A stretch of DNA of 64,000 nucleotides from Rhabdornis inornatus (taxonomy: Eukaryota; Chordata; Aves; Passeriformes; Rhabdornithidae): assembly GCA_013397075.1 (NCBI GenBank), contig VWZS01004484.1, positions 620,001 through 684,000 of the forward strand. The letters are read 5' to 3'. Position numbers and translations under genes: made by a program. This document shows, piece by piece, positions 1 to 15,649 of this stretch; positions within the stretch are counted from its first letter, which is position 1; each line of letters opens with the position of its first letter. Under the pieces are notes generated by a model. It saw only the letters and a list, made by a program, of their open reading frames with translations, was not told the origin of the DNA and did not search any database.

Positions 1-449
1 TAAATTGCAAGCTTTTAACTGCCTTCCTAATTTTAAACTATACAGTAAAAAAAATAGAATTTGATAACAGGATCTAACTGCAGTGCAAATATATTTTTTG
101 TACTTTCAATATTATAGTCACTTTCACTTCCATTATTTGCAATATTAATGAAAAGGTCATTTCTACTGTTCATATTGTTTCAACTTGCTTATTCCCTGGA
201 AGGGAGAGTGGGAGTTTAAGCAGAATTAAAGACGTTTTTACAGAACATATTTTAAAAGAAGAAAAGTTTACCAGTATTTATCAACAGACTCCTATACCAA
301 CTACCTAAAGAAAACAACAGCATAGATTCACTTTTTCATACTTGGACAGCTAAAAGAACCAATGTGACAGGACAAAGAGGACTGATAAAAAATATACAGA
401 ACACGTGCATTTCAAAATACTCAATATTTCAAAATATTTCAAAATTCAT

Positions 450-503
450 CATAGAATCATTAAATTTGGAAAAGACCTTCAAGTTCATTGAGCCCAACCT
501 TTA
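450..503 (-). mobile_element. Short CR1 3'-end remnant
   Basis: TCATAGAATCATTAAATTTG followed by GAAAAGACCTTCAAGTTCAT and GAGCCCAACC is the antisense of the CR1 terminal sequence (normally a GGTTGGAC...TTCCAACC...ATTCTATGA pattern). Only about 54 bp remain. It is inserted on the minus strand with its 3' end at the low coordinate. Confidence 0.8.
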
Positions 504-3500
504 GTGCATTTTATTAAAATGTATTATACTGAAGGTCATGTCTTATCCAGCACAGAAGGCTTCCAATCCTCAAATTCAGTTTCATGCCAGAAAACTGCAT
601 GTCAACCTTACAAAGGTAATAGAAGCCCCATCATAGTTTTCCAAATATTGAATACATACAACAAATTTCACAAAAGTAGGGAAATCAGAATGAGCACAGC
701 ACAACAGGGATGGAGGAGAGGAGGAAAGCAGAACCAGGGGTGCGTGGCACAAATAAAACCCTGCTGGTGTCACCCAGGGACTACCCAAACTTTGACACTT
801 GTACCACATCATGCAAATTAAATTTTCACTTACAAATCTGGTGCTTTAGTAATCCATTACAGAATGAAAACTGACAAGATTATCCAAATTCAGAAACCTG
901 ACACTGCTAAACATGATAAACAGAACTGATGGGTGTTTTCAGTAGCAGGTTAGACCTGGCAATGAGTGTCATTGAATGAAAAATATTCACTGCAATTTCT
1001 TGTTCATTATCAGGTTAAAAGAAATTTGCTTTAAACCTGACTGAATTAACTGGACTGCTTATTGATACCTTAGGAAATACTCTGGTTCTGTAAAGAAAAC
1101 AAACCAAATCACAACTGAATCTGAAAGAAAACTGTAGTGACTAGTGAGTAACTAGGGACAAAAGCATATTAAAAAGCTGCAATAATAGCAATAACAGAAA
1201 TCACTGGAGAAGCTTTTCAAAAGAATTAACCAAAGCCACAACTACTGAGATGCTTTAAAATCATTACCCCCAAAGTTAAGCTAACCTACCCCTCTGAAGA
1301 GTCCTCTCAGAAGTGTGCTAGAGCTCCTCCCACCTTTATCAGAATATCTGTAAAATTAAGAACTTTGTCTTGAATTTACATCAGTCACATAAATTCAAAC
1401 TGTTGCTATAGAAATAGAAATTTTTGAGCAGAAGAGAGATGTTGGTGATGAAGACTAAACATGTAAGCACTTCCATGTTCCTGGGGATAAGCTGTTTTCA
1501 TCAAAAACAATAACTCTTAATCCTGAGAACTCCAGAGGACTTGTTTGTTTGTTTGGAAAATAAAGGCTTGTCTATACCTAGCTATGTTCATTTTAATGAC
1601 TAATTTCCTTGAACTGAGTGAAAAGACAAAGGCTATTATCACTAAAACATTATTTTTACTTAGAATTCTTTCCCTTTGGGTTAGTTATCTAAGCTGGCCT
1701 CACACATATTACTTGGCAGCCAGGGAGGGTTTTCAGAAGCACAGTTTGAGTATTAAGGGATTGTTTTATCTTTCTCAAAAGCCAAGTGTAAAGGTTTCTA
1801 CCCTGCTGGTTTTCTCCATGTCACAATCAGCCCAGGACATATCAGTTGAACAGAACTGGAATTTGTATCTAATTGAGAATTTACTTCAACTGGCTCATTT
1901 TTGAGTCTCTAATTTATGTCACATATTCATAACTATCTAGTTCTAATACTGCCTCAAAGGACAGGGACTAGTCACTCACAGGAAGTGTTTTTTTTCAGAA
2001 ATATCACAAAGTACGGGGCTCAAGCAATCCATTTGCACAACAGCACAACTGGTGTGTAAATTCCAAACATACAGAGAAGCACTCTTGTTTTTGTGCTCAG
2101 ATTCAGCTTTGAAAATGGGATTCAAGGGAACAGTCACATTTACATTACAGAAAATGCTGCTCAGCACAGAGCAGCAGGAAGACCCCCACTTACACCTGCA
2201 CCCAGTGAGCAATACATAAATAGAGATGTAAGTGACCTCAGAAAAGTTCCTTTACAACTTCAGAAAGACTCATGAAATGCTTTGTGTGAGAAGAATATTT
2301 TTAAAGCTCTGCAGGTGCCTAAATGAATAGAGATGGATCCTTGACTTCTGCATGAAAATTTCTCCCCAAAAAACCCCAAAATGAATCAAGTCACAAGTAA
2401 CTGAATAACTTTGTGGGATGCTGTCAAACATCTCAATGCAACAGAAACTGCTGAGGCTCTTTCCAGCCTTCCCCTGCTTATACTGACTCCCATTGCTACA
2501 ACATAAGGGATGCTGGATTAGAATTCTAATACATGGGCAGCTATTAAAAGACCATGGGTTATTTCAAGATTGCTTGTTCAACAAATTATCCAGCACCAGT
2601 TGTTCCCAGTTGTACTTCATCCTGATGTGATTGTCTCCTTTCTATTCACTGAAAAGTAGTTTTAATACTATTCTTCTGTACCTCACCAGCTTTAGCAATC
2701 CCAGCACCATGCTTATATATTACATTATGTCGCAAGAAAACACAATTATCATGGGTGGTCATGGGCAGAGAGATGAAAGCAATTTCCAAGTAATCACCCA
2801 GCAAGACTTAAAATATCTGGGGAAAATCCTGAAACTGAATTCCTTGAGGAGCCAGTGTGCAAAGCTGAACAGTACAGCAATAAACTCCAACTTGTTTGTG
2901 TTGCCTAGAAAAAACACTGCCGAGTTCAAAGATGTGTTTTTCAGGATCAAAAGCTTTAGCTGCAGCTATAACAAATTGTAACAAACAAGCCAAGAGATGA
3001 GGGCTTGAGTGATGACAGCGATGGATGTGAGCATTCAAGGGACTGTAACCACTTGGATATGGGAAGGGCTATTTTGAACTGCCACAGGCCAGAAAAGGGC
3101 TAAAAAATGTTCAGATTGCAGAGTGCCTTGTACTCCAGGTTTCCTTGATGAACAACAGTTCATCTGCTATGCAAATTCAGCTGAAAAAGCAAAGACACTT
3201 CTTCCTAAACCCCAAAAGGTGATGATTGTGAGATCTGCTGTAACTGTAATAAGTTGCTGGTAATACTAAACCACACATCTGCAGACAGCTGAGTAACCCT
3301 GGTCATGAAACTTGTGCTATCTCCAATTTTCTTCTCAACTCTTGTACTTTTTCACTTTGTGACTTTTACACAAGCACACCACAAGAGATTCTTGTGGGAT
3401 GCCTGCTGCTTCAATGGCTACAGCAAAGTTAACTGACAGAACAGCAGGTATAGGTGAAAAAGGAAAAAGTAAGTGTTTTTATAGAAATTATCTATGTCAT

Positions 3501-6500
3501 TTGCAAACAGAGTAGTGAAGCTCCACGATGACATTGGTTAAAGCCCTCGGATCAACAACTTGTCTTGTTCAGACAGAGCAGATTCACTGTCTTGGATGCT
3601 GGTGATAAAACTATTGACAAGATACTGAGACACAAGAGAGATCTGTAGAACATGAGACAAGCAAGTTAGAAACAGAGCAGTAATTCTCTGCAAAAATTTC
3701 TGACCTTTAGTCCAGCACTAAAATGTTAAGATTTCTGGACTTGCACATGCTGCAGTTATCCACATCCTGTAATTCCCCCAGATGGGGAAAACTGGGTATT
3801 TTAATCTGCTTACAAGATAATCAGAACCCTGAACATTTGTCCAGCCCCAGCTGCCAGTTCACAAGTTCAGTTTTAGTTGTCATATGGGGAAAAAAAAAGT
3901 TAAAGTTAACCAAAGGAACACCACAATTCACAGAACCCTCAGATCCTGTCCTGCTCTTACTCTACAGATTTTATTGCTTTAATTCATTAAAAAAAAAAAA
4001 AAACAACCACACACACAACAGACTGAAAGGAAGAAAATATGTTGTCTACCATGAAGTGAAACAAATTGGGATGCAAGTGGAGCTTCTTTTGGAGGACAGG
4101 GGTGAGAAGACAATGGGTGAGCAAATTTTTTTTTGTTTTATAACACTGTAGCTAAGCACCCCTGATCACAGTGGAAGCAAAAGGTATCACTTCTTGGCAA
4201 GAACAGGATTTGGTCATTTCCCCCTTTTCTCAGATGCTGAACTTCAGCTTTGCATTTACAGCTTGTACAATTGGAACAGCCCCGTGAAATGTTTGTCAAG
4301 CACTGCACATATACACAGTATATGCAAGGTTAAAATGCAGGGGAACAGAGACAAAAGCTTCAAACAAAGCTTTCTGCACCAAAACCACCTCCACCTGGGG
4401 TGGGACTTCTCCCATACTGCCAGTCCTGACTGTGCTCCCCATCTCCTTTCCTCATGTGCAGCCCCAAAACAGTCCTTGTTAACAGGCTGATAATGTGCTC
4501 ACAGGAACTGAGCTACACTCAGATTTTATCACAAGAAGCTGGAAAATTGCCCCCAAACACGAAATTACTGGTCATGTTGTGAATGAACTTTTAATCCACT
4601 AAAAATACTAAATCAGAGAAACCAGCTGTTGTGAACGTAACACTTCACATTTCCAATGTCCAGACTTGCTATAAGGTGCTCTAAGAAAAATCTTTATTTT
4701 GAGAACTATTATGACCAGAGATGACATTTAATTGAAATGTTTCTTTCTGCCCCATGACTTTACACATTTGCATCAAGTAAAATGAAAGATGTCAACACAA
4801 GGAAAACACATCTGTTATTGGACTGAAATGTTTATATTCAGATTTCAACAATATAAACACACCCTTGGAAACATTTTCCCACATTTTAAGACAGGGCATG
4901 GAGATAATTTGGGATTCAAAAGAATATACACACAAACTTCAAACCTATAAAGTTCCCAAGCAGTGTATGAATAGTACCTCAATCTTTAGGAGTTATTTAC
5001 CTGCAGCTTCCCATAGGTAAGCTTAGATATTTAACACAATAAAACATCATTGAAAAAAAACTTGTGCTCTTCAGTGTCCTCAAATGGCTGCTCTCACCTA
5101 GAGTCAACATCATTAACCTATTTTTCTCAGTACAATATTCTGAAGTCAGCACTTCCAAAATTTGCAGTAATAGCATTCCTCTCACACCAGTCACAGCAGC
5201 TCTGACAAAAACTGCCTTCTAGACTACCTTTCCTTTGGCTGCAGGATGCTGAAGTTTCATATGCAGCATCATAATCAAACACCCCAAATAAAAATGCAAA
5301 GGATTTGGTGCTGTTATATGCCATTTATCACCCTGTCCCCCAGTTCTCTCTGCCTCCAGCTTTCCCTGTGAGATCCATTCCAACACATTCTTTTCATTGC
5401 AGAATTCTCATACCAGAAGTCTGTTTTAATTAAACTATTCTTTTATTTACAATTAAGAAGGAGCACTCAAATTAGACCAAAACATTTATTATTCCCCCTT
5501 CTTCAAGAAATTTCCACTGAGTGCAGTGGGTAACTACAAAGGGCCTGAAGTTTCCCTCTTTGGGTACAGATGTAAACAGATGAAAATGTTAAAGTATTTT
5601 GCAGGTATCACTACTACGGAGCACAAAATCGTACTACTGTAAATGCCAGCAGAAAGAGCCAGGCAGCCACCTGAACCCAAAATTCTGTATTCTTCAATTA
5701 AGCCTTTATACTTAACCTATAGATTCCAAAATTAAAGGGCACAAAACCCAGCCTAATAATCCCCCAAACACAACAACAAATTAAAGCCTTCTGGTTTATA
5801 CTCAGAGAACAAACAGACAACACACATTAAAGTTTCAGTTGTCTCCATTTCATCCTGTTCTAAAAACCTGGCATTTTGCCAAAAGTAATACAGCCTTTGG
5901 ACATGGCTGATTTCTTTCAAAAAGAAATCACATAGGGGGACCAAGCATGAGAATCACAATATTAATCCTCACCTAACAAAATCACCTGGGACAGAAAAGC
6001 ATTCCAGTCGCACATCACAGATTCACATACTGAGGACAAAGAATAGAAGAATATATACTGTATTTGCATCACAGCAACAAAGCTTTCTACTTGTGTGCTT
6101 CTTGAGAAATAGGGATGTTTAAAGAAGTGCCTTCAAGGCTTTTAGTGCTAGATAGGCTTCAACAGGACCTGTGTATTATTGCTACAATACTATAGCACCA
6201 AACACCAAAGAGACTGTGCCAATGGCTGTTGGTATTGGTATCCCGAAGAAACAGATAATTCCTATTACCCTGCTGGAGCACATAAAAGCCGATGATGTTG
6301 CATGCCCATATCAAAAACTAACTGTAGTGGCAATAAATCATGCATTAAGTTAAAATACAGGAAGGCTTCTGGCTGTATCACAAAAGAAGAATTTTTCCAT
6401 TTGGCCTTCTGCCTCCACTTTCAGCTTCCTTTGGCATTATATCTAAATTCCCCATTATTCTTCTCTCTTTAGTACAGAAGATTAAATTAAGCCCTTCTCA

Positions 6501-9500
6501 AAGCACTAAGATGACAGCATTCAACTTTAATTTTTCCATTTTACACACAATCCATACACTAGATAGACTATCTCCAAGCTTCTACCATTGCTTTAGAAGA
6601 ACTGGTTTATCACATGACTATTCTCAGTTCTATTTTTGGTAGTGCAGAAATGCATCCTCTTAAATAAAGGTCAACTAACAAGGTCTCACATAGTGTCATC
6701 CTATTCAAAGGGGCCATCCTACTCAAAGATGAGGACAGGATAAGGGCTCTACAAAACCAACAGATTTTAGGATCTTCCTGTTTTATACTCCTATACAAGC
6801 TCCATCCATCACTGCAAAAAAATAACCCCTGATTAAATGAGCAGACTCAAAAGTGCATCACAAAACAGGTTCTGGAAGCTTTCAAATGGCTGTGCCCTCT
6901 CGCTCTGTATACACGCACACACACAAATTCATCTTTAAGAACCTCCCGCTGTGAATAACCACCGGAGATGACAGACTGCCAGTCAGCACATTCACAGGTG
7001 AGGTTCACTACAATTATTATTTCTGCTCCTCACGTGTTAGCAACCATCAGTCATCCATGATGATCCTGGGGATTTCACAGTTTATCTGAAGGAAATCTGC
7101 CATAAGCAGCAAGACCTCCTCAGCTCTCCTTCAGCCCTCACATCTGTCCTGGTACTCCAAATAGCTGTTTCACCTTTGAAAAGTCTAATGTCAGCAATAA
7201 AAAAAAAAATAAGTTGGGGTTTTACTTCTACAGCAATGTGTTGCAAAGTAAAATCTCTTCATAAAACTGAACACTTAAGTGGCAGGAAATAAAAATGAGT
7301 AAACCACTAAGAGCAGACAATGTTTCGGAATAGAGTTAGGCTTTCAATGCCAAGATTTCAATGAGGAAAAAAAAACAAAAAAACAACACAAAGTGTAACA
7401 AGATTCCTCTGTTATGACACCCTGGAACTTTCTGTACGTGCTTAGGATGGCTTTACCAGTCACAAACAGATTCAATTTCATAGAGACTCATCCAATAACT
7501 TCCTTGTCTTAGTCGGGTCGTGCTCTACTTTTATGAGAAAAACACCAAAACAAAATAGCAGCATCACCTTTTGAGCAAGGGCAGCAGAGTAATTTTACAT
7601 GTAGCTCAAACGGGCTGATAATAAGTACACAGACCAGAGACCTCACATTTTTCTGTTTATTCCTGTGCTTCCAAAAAGACATTTTGAAAATGTAAGAAAA
7701 AACAACTAATCAAGAGTTAATGCCAGACTACATATTTCTTCCTCATTTTGCAGGTTCTGCATTGGCATATTCTTGGGGGAATGAATATGTGCCTATTCTG
7801 AAGGAAAAGCAGAAATCCTTATCTCCTCCAACAGACATTTCTTCACTGACTAGTGCCTAGTTTGAAGAAACACATCTAAAGCACTGCCACTATGAAAGCT
7901 GTTCTAAGAAAAACCCCAACTTATTATTGCCCTCAGATCTCAATCAGCTGGGATCAGATATTTCCAGGTAGCTTATTTCCCATTTGAGATGATGGAGATG
8001 CCCCAGATTTCACGATTTCCTTAGCTTGGGGCAGCTTTTCAGAACTACTGCTCGCTTCCTTCCCAGGCCAGCAGGCTTCAGCCACAGCACCGCCACCCAG
8101 CACGAGCTGCTATTTATAACTGCAGCAGGCATCTCATGGATGCCTCAGCGTTGTTCCCAGAAGGAGCAGCAATTCTGCACAGAGTCATCAGAGCTTAGGA
8201 GCTCCAGCCACACGGGACCCCAGGGCTGCACCGGCCTGTTCTGAGCAGGCTCTATTCCCACATTCCACAAGGCTCAGGAGATTGTGTGCATTATCCTGTG
8301 CATACACAGATCCAATTTTCCTCTGGCACTGGTCCCAACCAACCTGCCAGGGAGAGAACAGAGGTTGCAGAGAGCTGCTCTAACCTTTGCTGCTGCACCC
8401 AGTGTTTCCCACTTTACTGATGGATCTCCTTGCTCACCCCCTTCTCCCCATGCACCTCAGATAAGTGGCATTTAATTACACGGAATAAAAATCCTCTTCC
8501 CCTCTTGTCATTAGGCAAACACAGCATAAGAGTACAGGTACTGGCACATCACAAGGAAAAATAGAAAAAGAAAAAACAAAGAAAATGGCAAATGTAAATT
8601 TTTCACAGTAGGGAAGCCTTTTCCTTATGAGGTGACCTAGATTCTCAAACAAAGGGATTCCCTTTCTGTACTGTATCCAGGCCTTATTAAATTAAGAAGG
8701 ATTTTTCATTCTATTTATTACTTTGCTTGTTTACCTGGAAATGCAATAGAATGGCTTTTTATATTTGGCAAAATAAGGAACACCAAGGCAAATACTAACA
8801 TGGAGATCCAAAGGTGTGAGGGAAAGAAAAAAAAACAGAAAAAAATGGGTCAGATTTTGTCTCATCAACAGTTCAATCTTTTGATATGCAATGTAAACCA
8901 TAATACTTGCACACTGATAAAACAAGAATGCATTAACCAAAACTTAGAGAAAAAGCATTTGTAGAAGTCTGAATGTTTGATTACACAAATCCTCAAGAAG
9001 AGGAGACTTCAAAGAATCTACAATATGCAACCCATCATCCAAGGTAATGAGATTTTGTGGGCTTTTTAAGAGGATGACAGGTTTTTGTATGTTTTTAAGC
9101 AGTGAGGTGGGTTTTTTTAGATGACAAATGCTCTCTATAAATTTACTTTAGCAAGACAGATCAGAGATAGAACTCTTTACAGATGCTGATTATGAACTGC
9201 AAGATTATATACCTAACAAAAATATCATCTTGAGTTTTAGGACGAATTTTATGAATTCAGCATTATTGTATTAAATACAACCAGTATTTTTTTTCTGTTA
9301 CAGACATACCTCCCTACAGAATGCATTAATGATTCTTAATATTATGTCTTGAGGAGGACAAGATGAAAAAGACCTGTCTCTGATTTCTTCTTCTGTTAGA
9401 AGAATAAATTACAGAAAATAAACCACCTGGAATTTCAGTTTTAAATATAGCTTAAGATAGCAGAAAAGAATAAAAATTCTCAAGTTCTCAATCAACATTC

Positions 9501-12500
9501 CCTGTCAATTTACATCATACAAAACAGACTCTGAGGATTTCCTCTAAATCACGTATTTGTGGACTAGGAGTCTTGGTTACTGACTCTACATTAGTAATTT
9601 ATGAGAAAAAAAAATCCTCAGGCTCATTAAATTAATCTAGAGTCTCACACAGATTACAGAAGGAATTATGAACACAATTATTCAGATAAAATCCATTATT
9701 TCCACAGCAGAGCTTCCTTTTCCTTGGAAGCCACTCAAGGAATGGTATCATTTAAGTTTAATGTGAATTTTAGAAGTGGAAAGTCTGCAGCTTAATCTCC
9801 ACTGATTGGGAGCAACAGCAAATTGAAGGAAACATGAAGGTGGAACAACATTCAGTAAAACCAGGAACACGTCCCCAGCTGGCCAGGCTGAAGTTGTTCA
9901 GTCAGACTGGGTGATGTGCAAAGTGTTTAGAGGAATTTCAGTTCCTCTAACATGTCAAAAAAAGGGCAGTAGGGAATTGCTCTTAAAAGGGGATTTATTC
10001 TCCATTTTATGATCCAGGTTTTCTGTTGGCTATGAACAAATATTGCTGAAATTTATTACACGAATAGGGCCTCTTGAGTCACTGGAGAAAGGATTTTTTT
10101 CCACAGATTTTGTTGGTTTTCCTAGTTTAAGCATCTGTGCTGGGAAAAAAGGATTCAGTCATTTAAGGCACTTGCTAAATCTTTGTTATTTCTGCTGTAA
10201 ACCTTTCATGTCCCCCAGAATTAACTGTAAATGAGGATACCTACAGGAGGAGCTGTAGGAATTAACATACTAAAGCTACTGAGGAAATGTGACAGATGGA
10301 GAGTCAGTACAGGTTTCAACCCCAAATCATAGGAAATTCTGACAGCTCTGAAAGTCCAGTTCTTCAATTTCACATTATTTAACATTCACTAAACAAATGC
10401 ATCACCAATTTCAGTACTAAAAAATTTTGAGGCTGACAAAATATCTCAATATTCCTATACAAAACCATATACATGGGGAAAAGAACTTAGTGAGAGGATG
10501 AACAGTTTGAGTTGCTCATCTCTCAACTGGTCCCACACAAAAGAGAAAAAAAATAATCTCTGTAGCTCTTCCAGCATATGGAAAAGTGCTGGGCAGGATG
10601 TCTGCATCCTTTGTGCTGAACCTGAGGAGCCAAGCCTCTAAATTATTGGGAGAGAAGTGTGGGATTCCTCAAGAGCCTGAGGAGAGCCTGAGGGAAAAGG
10701 GGCAGAAAAGGAAGGAATCAGGCAGAGAAAAGGTTTGGACAGGTGGCAGCAGCTGCAACAAGATATTTTTCCTTCCTCAGCACAAAAGCTGGTGCCTATT
10801 ATCTCCAAGAGGATGTGATCTTCCTTCATTCCATCTTCCATGCTTTGAAATTGATATTTAGTAACAATTCTTCCATCAGAGTCTCACTTTCTGTAAGAAA
10901 TGGAGGTTTGATTTTTAATTCTCATTCTGGGGTTGTGAGGATGGGAGTTAGGGGTACCTTGATCATATAGGGCAGGCAGGTGGATGAAACAACCCATGAG
11001 GTAAGGGGGAAAACACCAGCCCATTTCCCACCATAAACTGTCTGTGAATTTTGGTACTTCAGCTGCTCGGCCTCCTCTCCCCTGCTGTGCTGAATCAAAG
11101 CTTCACAAAGTCCCTGCTCTTCTAAAAATGCAAAAGCAACACTTGTGACAGGCAGAAAACATTACTGCTGCCATTGGCTTGTCAGTTCATCAGCAGAGAA
11201 CCACACAACCAAAAATTCTGCACAATACAAATGAAATTACATTGTCCATCCCCTGGAAGAATAAAATCTGCATTTAGCACTTGAGATCAGCAATAATTGC
11301 ATGCAACACCTGGGGGAAGATGTGAAAAATCAGAATACAGAAGAAAGAAAATACATGACAAAGCAAACAGTATTGAAGAAAGAAACACATCTGGAAAGTA
11401 GTCCAATATACATCTGTGTAACACACAAAACCAGAATTGAATCAAAGCAGACCAAAACTTTATATTTTGTACTTTTTGAAGCACTCCAAACCTGTGTTCC
11501 TCTAAGGAAGCTGTGATAGGAGAACAGACTGAATTCTAGCTGGACACCTAGAACATCAGTTTACTTAATAAAAAAATACAAGCTTTAAAATTACAGAACA
11601 CCTCCTTGAAATGTTTCCCAAGAAACACCCTTCTGACTTGAAAACATCACTTGGCCTTTCCCTCTCTCATAACTTTGTGAAGTTGGGGATGTGCTTATAT
11701 TCCTTATGGAATAAAACATAATAATCAACTACATAAAACCTGATGCATGTTTCATAATAACTGGGAACTTTTTCCAGTTCTATAGATTGATCTCTATTGC
11801 TGCATTCAAGTTCACAAGTTATAACACTGAGTAGTTAATGAAATCACCAAGTTTATGGCTTGGGTGTTATTAGAACAGAGTGCAAAATGTTGACCATTTA
11901 TTAAAAAATGCACCAAGTGTAAAAGCTGGGTTTCACTACCAGCTAAGCAATGGTGAAAATCTACTAAGCAAAATAAGGCAGGCAATACTGACACTTGTGG
12001 TCATTTCTAGATTGCTATTTTTCATTCACTTACAAGCATGTCTGGGATAGCTAAGAAACATGCCGGGATCTCAAAGTAGCCAAGAAAATTCCAAGTAATT
12101 GCCAACCCTGTCTCCACTCGAGATGAACTTAGTGAAGAAGTATTATTTTTGAAGAAAAGAGCAGAATGGCCACTGGCCACATACATAATAATTCTCAACG
12201 TGGAAAACTAAAACTAAGCATTTATGACACTCTGTATTAATACATTTCCAGAAGGTAAAAATAAAGCTTAGAAACAAGAATAACCAACCTTGAAAATGTT
12301 GCCATTAATCGTTCTGAACCATCACTTGAAAGGTTTTCAACACATTACATTTGCTATACAGTTGATACAATACTCCATTTTACTACGATGAAATGAATTT
12401 CACAAAGTACTCATGGAGTATCCAGAAAGCATGGTCCATGTGGGAATAGTGACAGGTCACCTAAGTATTTAAACTCTCAAGGGGCTTGTGCCACCAGGCA

Positions 12501-14562
12501 GAAGCTACCAAGCAGTACATGCCTGACTACTGCAATTACTCCAAATTAGTTTGAGGAATTTCTGCTAATATTGCCAAGGCAGAACTCCACTGAATGGCTC
12601 AGCCTAAGAATTTATTACAAAACCACTTAGATAAAACTCTGCTGACACCCTCTAAAAACAACACGTAGAGAGTTTTTAAAGTTTTTTGAAGAAAATATTC
12701 CAAACCATCACAAGTTTGTTTTGCACTGGTACATTTTGCTCAGCTCCAAGTGGTCACGTGCACAGGGTATTGTGAGCAGCTCTCTCCTCTCCCTCCTGGT
12801 GTGTCTGCAGGACTCTCTGAGCACTCCGGTTTTTGGTCACAGTAACTCCACCTGCTCCTCACACAGGCTGTACATCTTCACTTACTCCTTGGAGCCTTAA
12901 TAGGTGGCAGCCTTTCAAACACTAACATTGCAGCTTCTAATTTCGGATGTAACCATAGTAACATTACAGAACACACTACTCCCTGCATCGAGAACAAGCA
13001 GTCAACTGACCCTTCACACTGAGATTACGCTGAAACAAAGCTCATTCCAACCTCTAACCCAGCAAGATTACCAAAACCTGCAGCTCCTATTTCCAGCCCA
13101 AAGCAAGACCTGCCCTCCTGCAATACCCACAAATGCATAGTATCATAGGAAAGTAGCAAAGAACAAAGTGCTATAAAAGAAAAGAAAATTCTTCCCAAAA
13201 CTTTGACTCTAAAGCTAAATCAGTCACTCCCAGATAGAGAGCAGCACAAAATTCAAAGCTTTTTCTTACTTTTCTATAAGATGAGCAAAAAACTGCTCAT
13301 ATTTTTTTGGAAAAAGGGAAAAAAAAAAGAGAGAATGAACAAAATAAATTGGTCATTAATATTTAAGAATTCAATACTCAATTTGTTCACAAGGCAAGAT
13401 GACAATTTTTTCACATACCAACAGACAACAGCTCTGCCTGAACTTTACAGGCTACACACAAGGGATATGGCCATTTAATTAAAAGCCGAAGCTGATGTCT
13501 GTTCCCTTCTAAATTTACTTTAAAAAGGATTCTCTTTAGAAAAATAGCCCTTGGGGTTTCTGTACCTTTAATATTTACCAATGAGCATTTATAGAAAAAT
13601 AAAAACAGCTCTTCCCCTTCCAATATAGCACATAAACATCCTACCTGTAGCTCCCAAGCTTTGGGAACCAGGTACAGTGAAGCAGTAGCAAATAAATTAA
13701 ATTGAAACAGCACAGATTTTAATAACCATTCTGTTGAGATCTGAACTCGTTTCCCAAACAGAAGGTTACATGTCTTGTCTGAAAATTCAAAACTCAGAGG
13801 CAGATGTACACGCTTATGTTTGACAAAAGCATTATTTTCTTCTGCCTAAGTCCCCATGGATGTATTGACCACATGAATAACCTACCTGGTTTCCTACCCA
13901 TAGCCCAGAGTGCAGCAAACTGAGAGGACTCCTGGCCACACTTTCAGATCTTGGCATGCTTCAGCAACAGTCAACACAAAATTCTGGATATCATACAGGA
14001 CAGGCATAAGAAAGCTTTGTGTGTTTAGGTAGGAAATTGAGTAGTCTGGGCACATATAGAACACCTCAATGCACTGATTCTCAATCATTCATAAAGGTCT
14101 CAGATCAGTAAGTGGTGCTGGACACAGGCCCAATTCTCATGCTCCACCCCCCCACCGACCCCTCCCTTCTATTTTTTAAACACTGATTTGTTTAGATTGG
14201 AGGAGATACAAAGTCTTTACTGATATGCACTTTATATTTATAATTATTCTTTAGGAAATATGGTCATGATCCTAAAATGTCCACAGATAGGATCAAAGGA
14301 TTTGTGGAAATTGTTATTAGGTTAGGAAATGCATGCATTACAAACAAGACTAAATTAATAGACAAAGTTAGTGTACATAGATGATTTAGTTAGGAGGATC
14401 TAAATCTGATTACGTTTCTAGTAAATTATCATATTATGCATGTAGAATAATAAAACACACTGACTGCCTGGGGAAGCCTTATTTCCCAGTAAGGGACATG
14501 CCTACCCAAACCATACAAATCACACACACCAGGTAAATCACAGTTTCTTAACCCTCTGGCAA

Positions 14563-14671
14563 AAAAAATTTAAAAAATTAAAAATAAATAAATAAATAAA
14601 TAAANNNNNNNNNNNNNNNNNNNNNNNNNNNNNNTAAATAAATAAATAAAATAATAATTAAAAAAAAAAAG
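14563..14671. repeat. AAAT microsatellite interrupted by an assembly gap
   Basis: Repeated TAAA units run up to 14604 and resume at 14635, with A-rich sequence on either side. The 30 unknown bases between them make the true repeat length unknown. The locus is probably polymorphic or collapsed in assembly. Confidence 0.95.
14605..14634. other. Assembly gap (30 N)
   Basis: A run of 30 N inside the AAAT repeat. Its size need not reflect the real gap. Confidence 0.99.
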
Positions 14672-15649
14672 AGCGCTAGTCATTAGCTTTTCAAAACAGA
14701 GTGGGCAAACACAGTGACTAATAAATGCCTGTGTAAGTAAGCTGCTAGCTCTCTATTTTCTCAGGTATTATGGTATTTTATTTATATAGCAAATATAATA
14801 AGATGCTTCTGCATAGAAGGGTCAGTCATTGAAAGGAGAGAAATGAAAGGAACACAAGTTTCCTTAAAAAGACAAATTTTATGACATATGTATGTCTGTA
14901 ACAGACAAAAGACATTTTAGGTTCATCAATAATTGAAATGAACTGCCCCTGACTTTGCAACGCCAGACCACAGCAGAAAGCTATTAACAGCAGAGAGTGT
15001 TGATCAGCCCAATTGAATAACCTCAGATAACAAAAAGCAGCTTTTCAAGAGTAAGCATGTGTAAAGGAAACATGAGCAAAGAGAGACACTTCTGTCTTTT
15101 CTCTGGCATGCAGGCACAGACCATTCGTACTCCAAGAGAGCCAAATGGGTTAAATCAAGCTTCAGCATTTAAATGCTTATAATTCCCTTGCACTGCAGAA
15201 CAGCTTTTGGAATATGGGAATAGAATGTCTAGCACTAAAAATCTCCTAGAGAATCCTAAGTTACAGTGTCAAGGAAAAGTGAAAATAATCCGTAAAAACT
15301 CTCAAATTTTCACTTAATGATCATACAATTTTTATACTATTCACCTACCACTGTGAATGAATTGAATATGTATCATTTATCAAATAAGAGCAAGAGCCTG
15401 TAAAGCTTCCTGTCTGCCTTTGGATTTAGTCAAAATGAATGCAAACAATCACGTGGGATTCAGCCAAGCAGTGACGTTAAATTCTGCTCTGTCAGAAGAC
15501 AGCATCTGTCAAAGCCCACATTTAAACTGCTGCCTGCCTGTGCAGCAGCTGAAGAACTACGGAATGGAATCTATACACCACAAATCTGGGTTAAAACAAC
15601 TCCAAACCATTGCTATTACTGCCTAGCAACAATGAAGGAAGGAACAGAG

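Noticed and set aside
3723..4151. 142-codon plus-strand open frame
   Set aside because: It contains low-complexity lysine and asparagine runs from poly-A sequence, and no recognisable domain or splice context.
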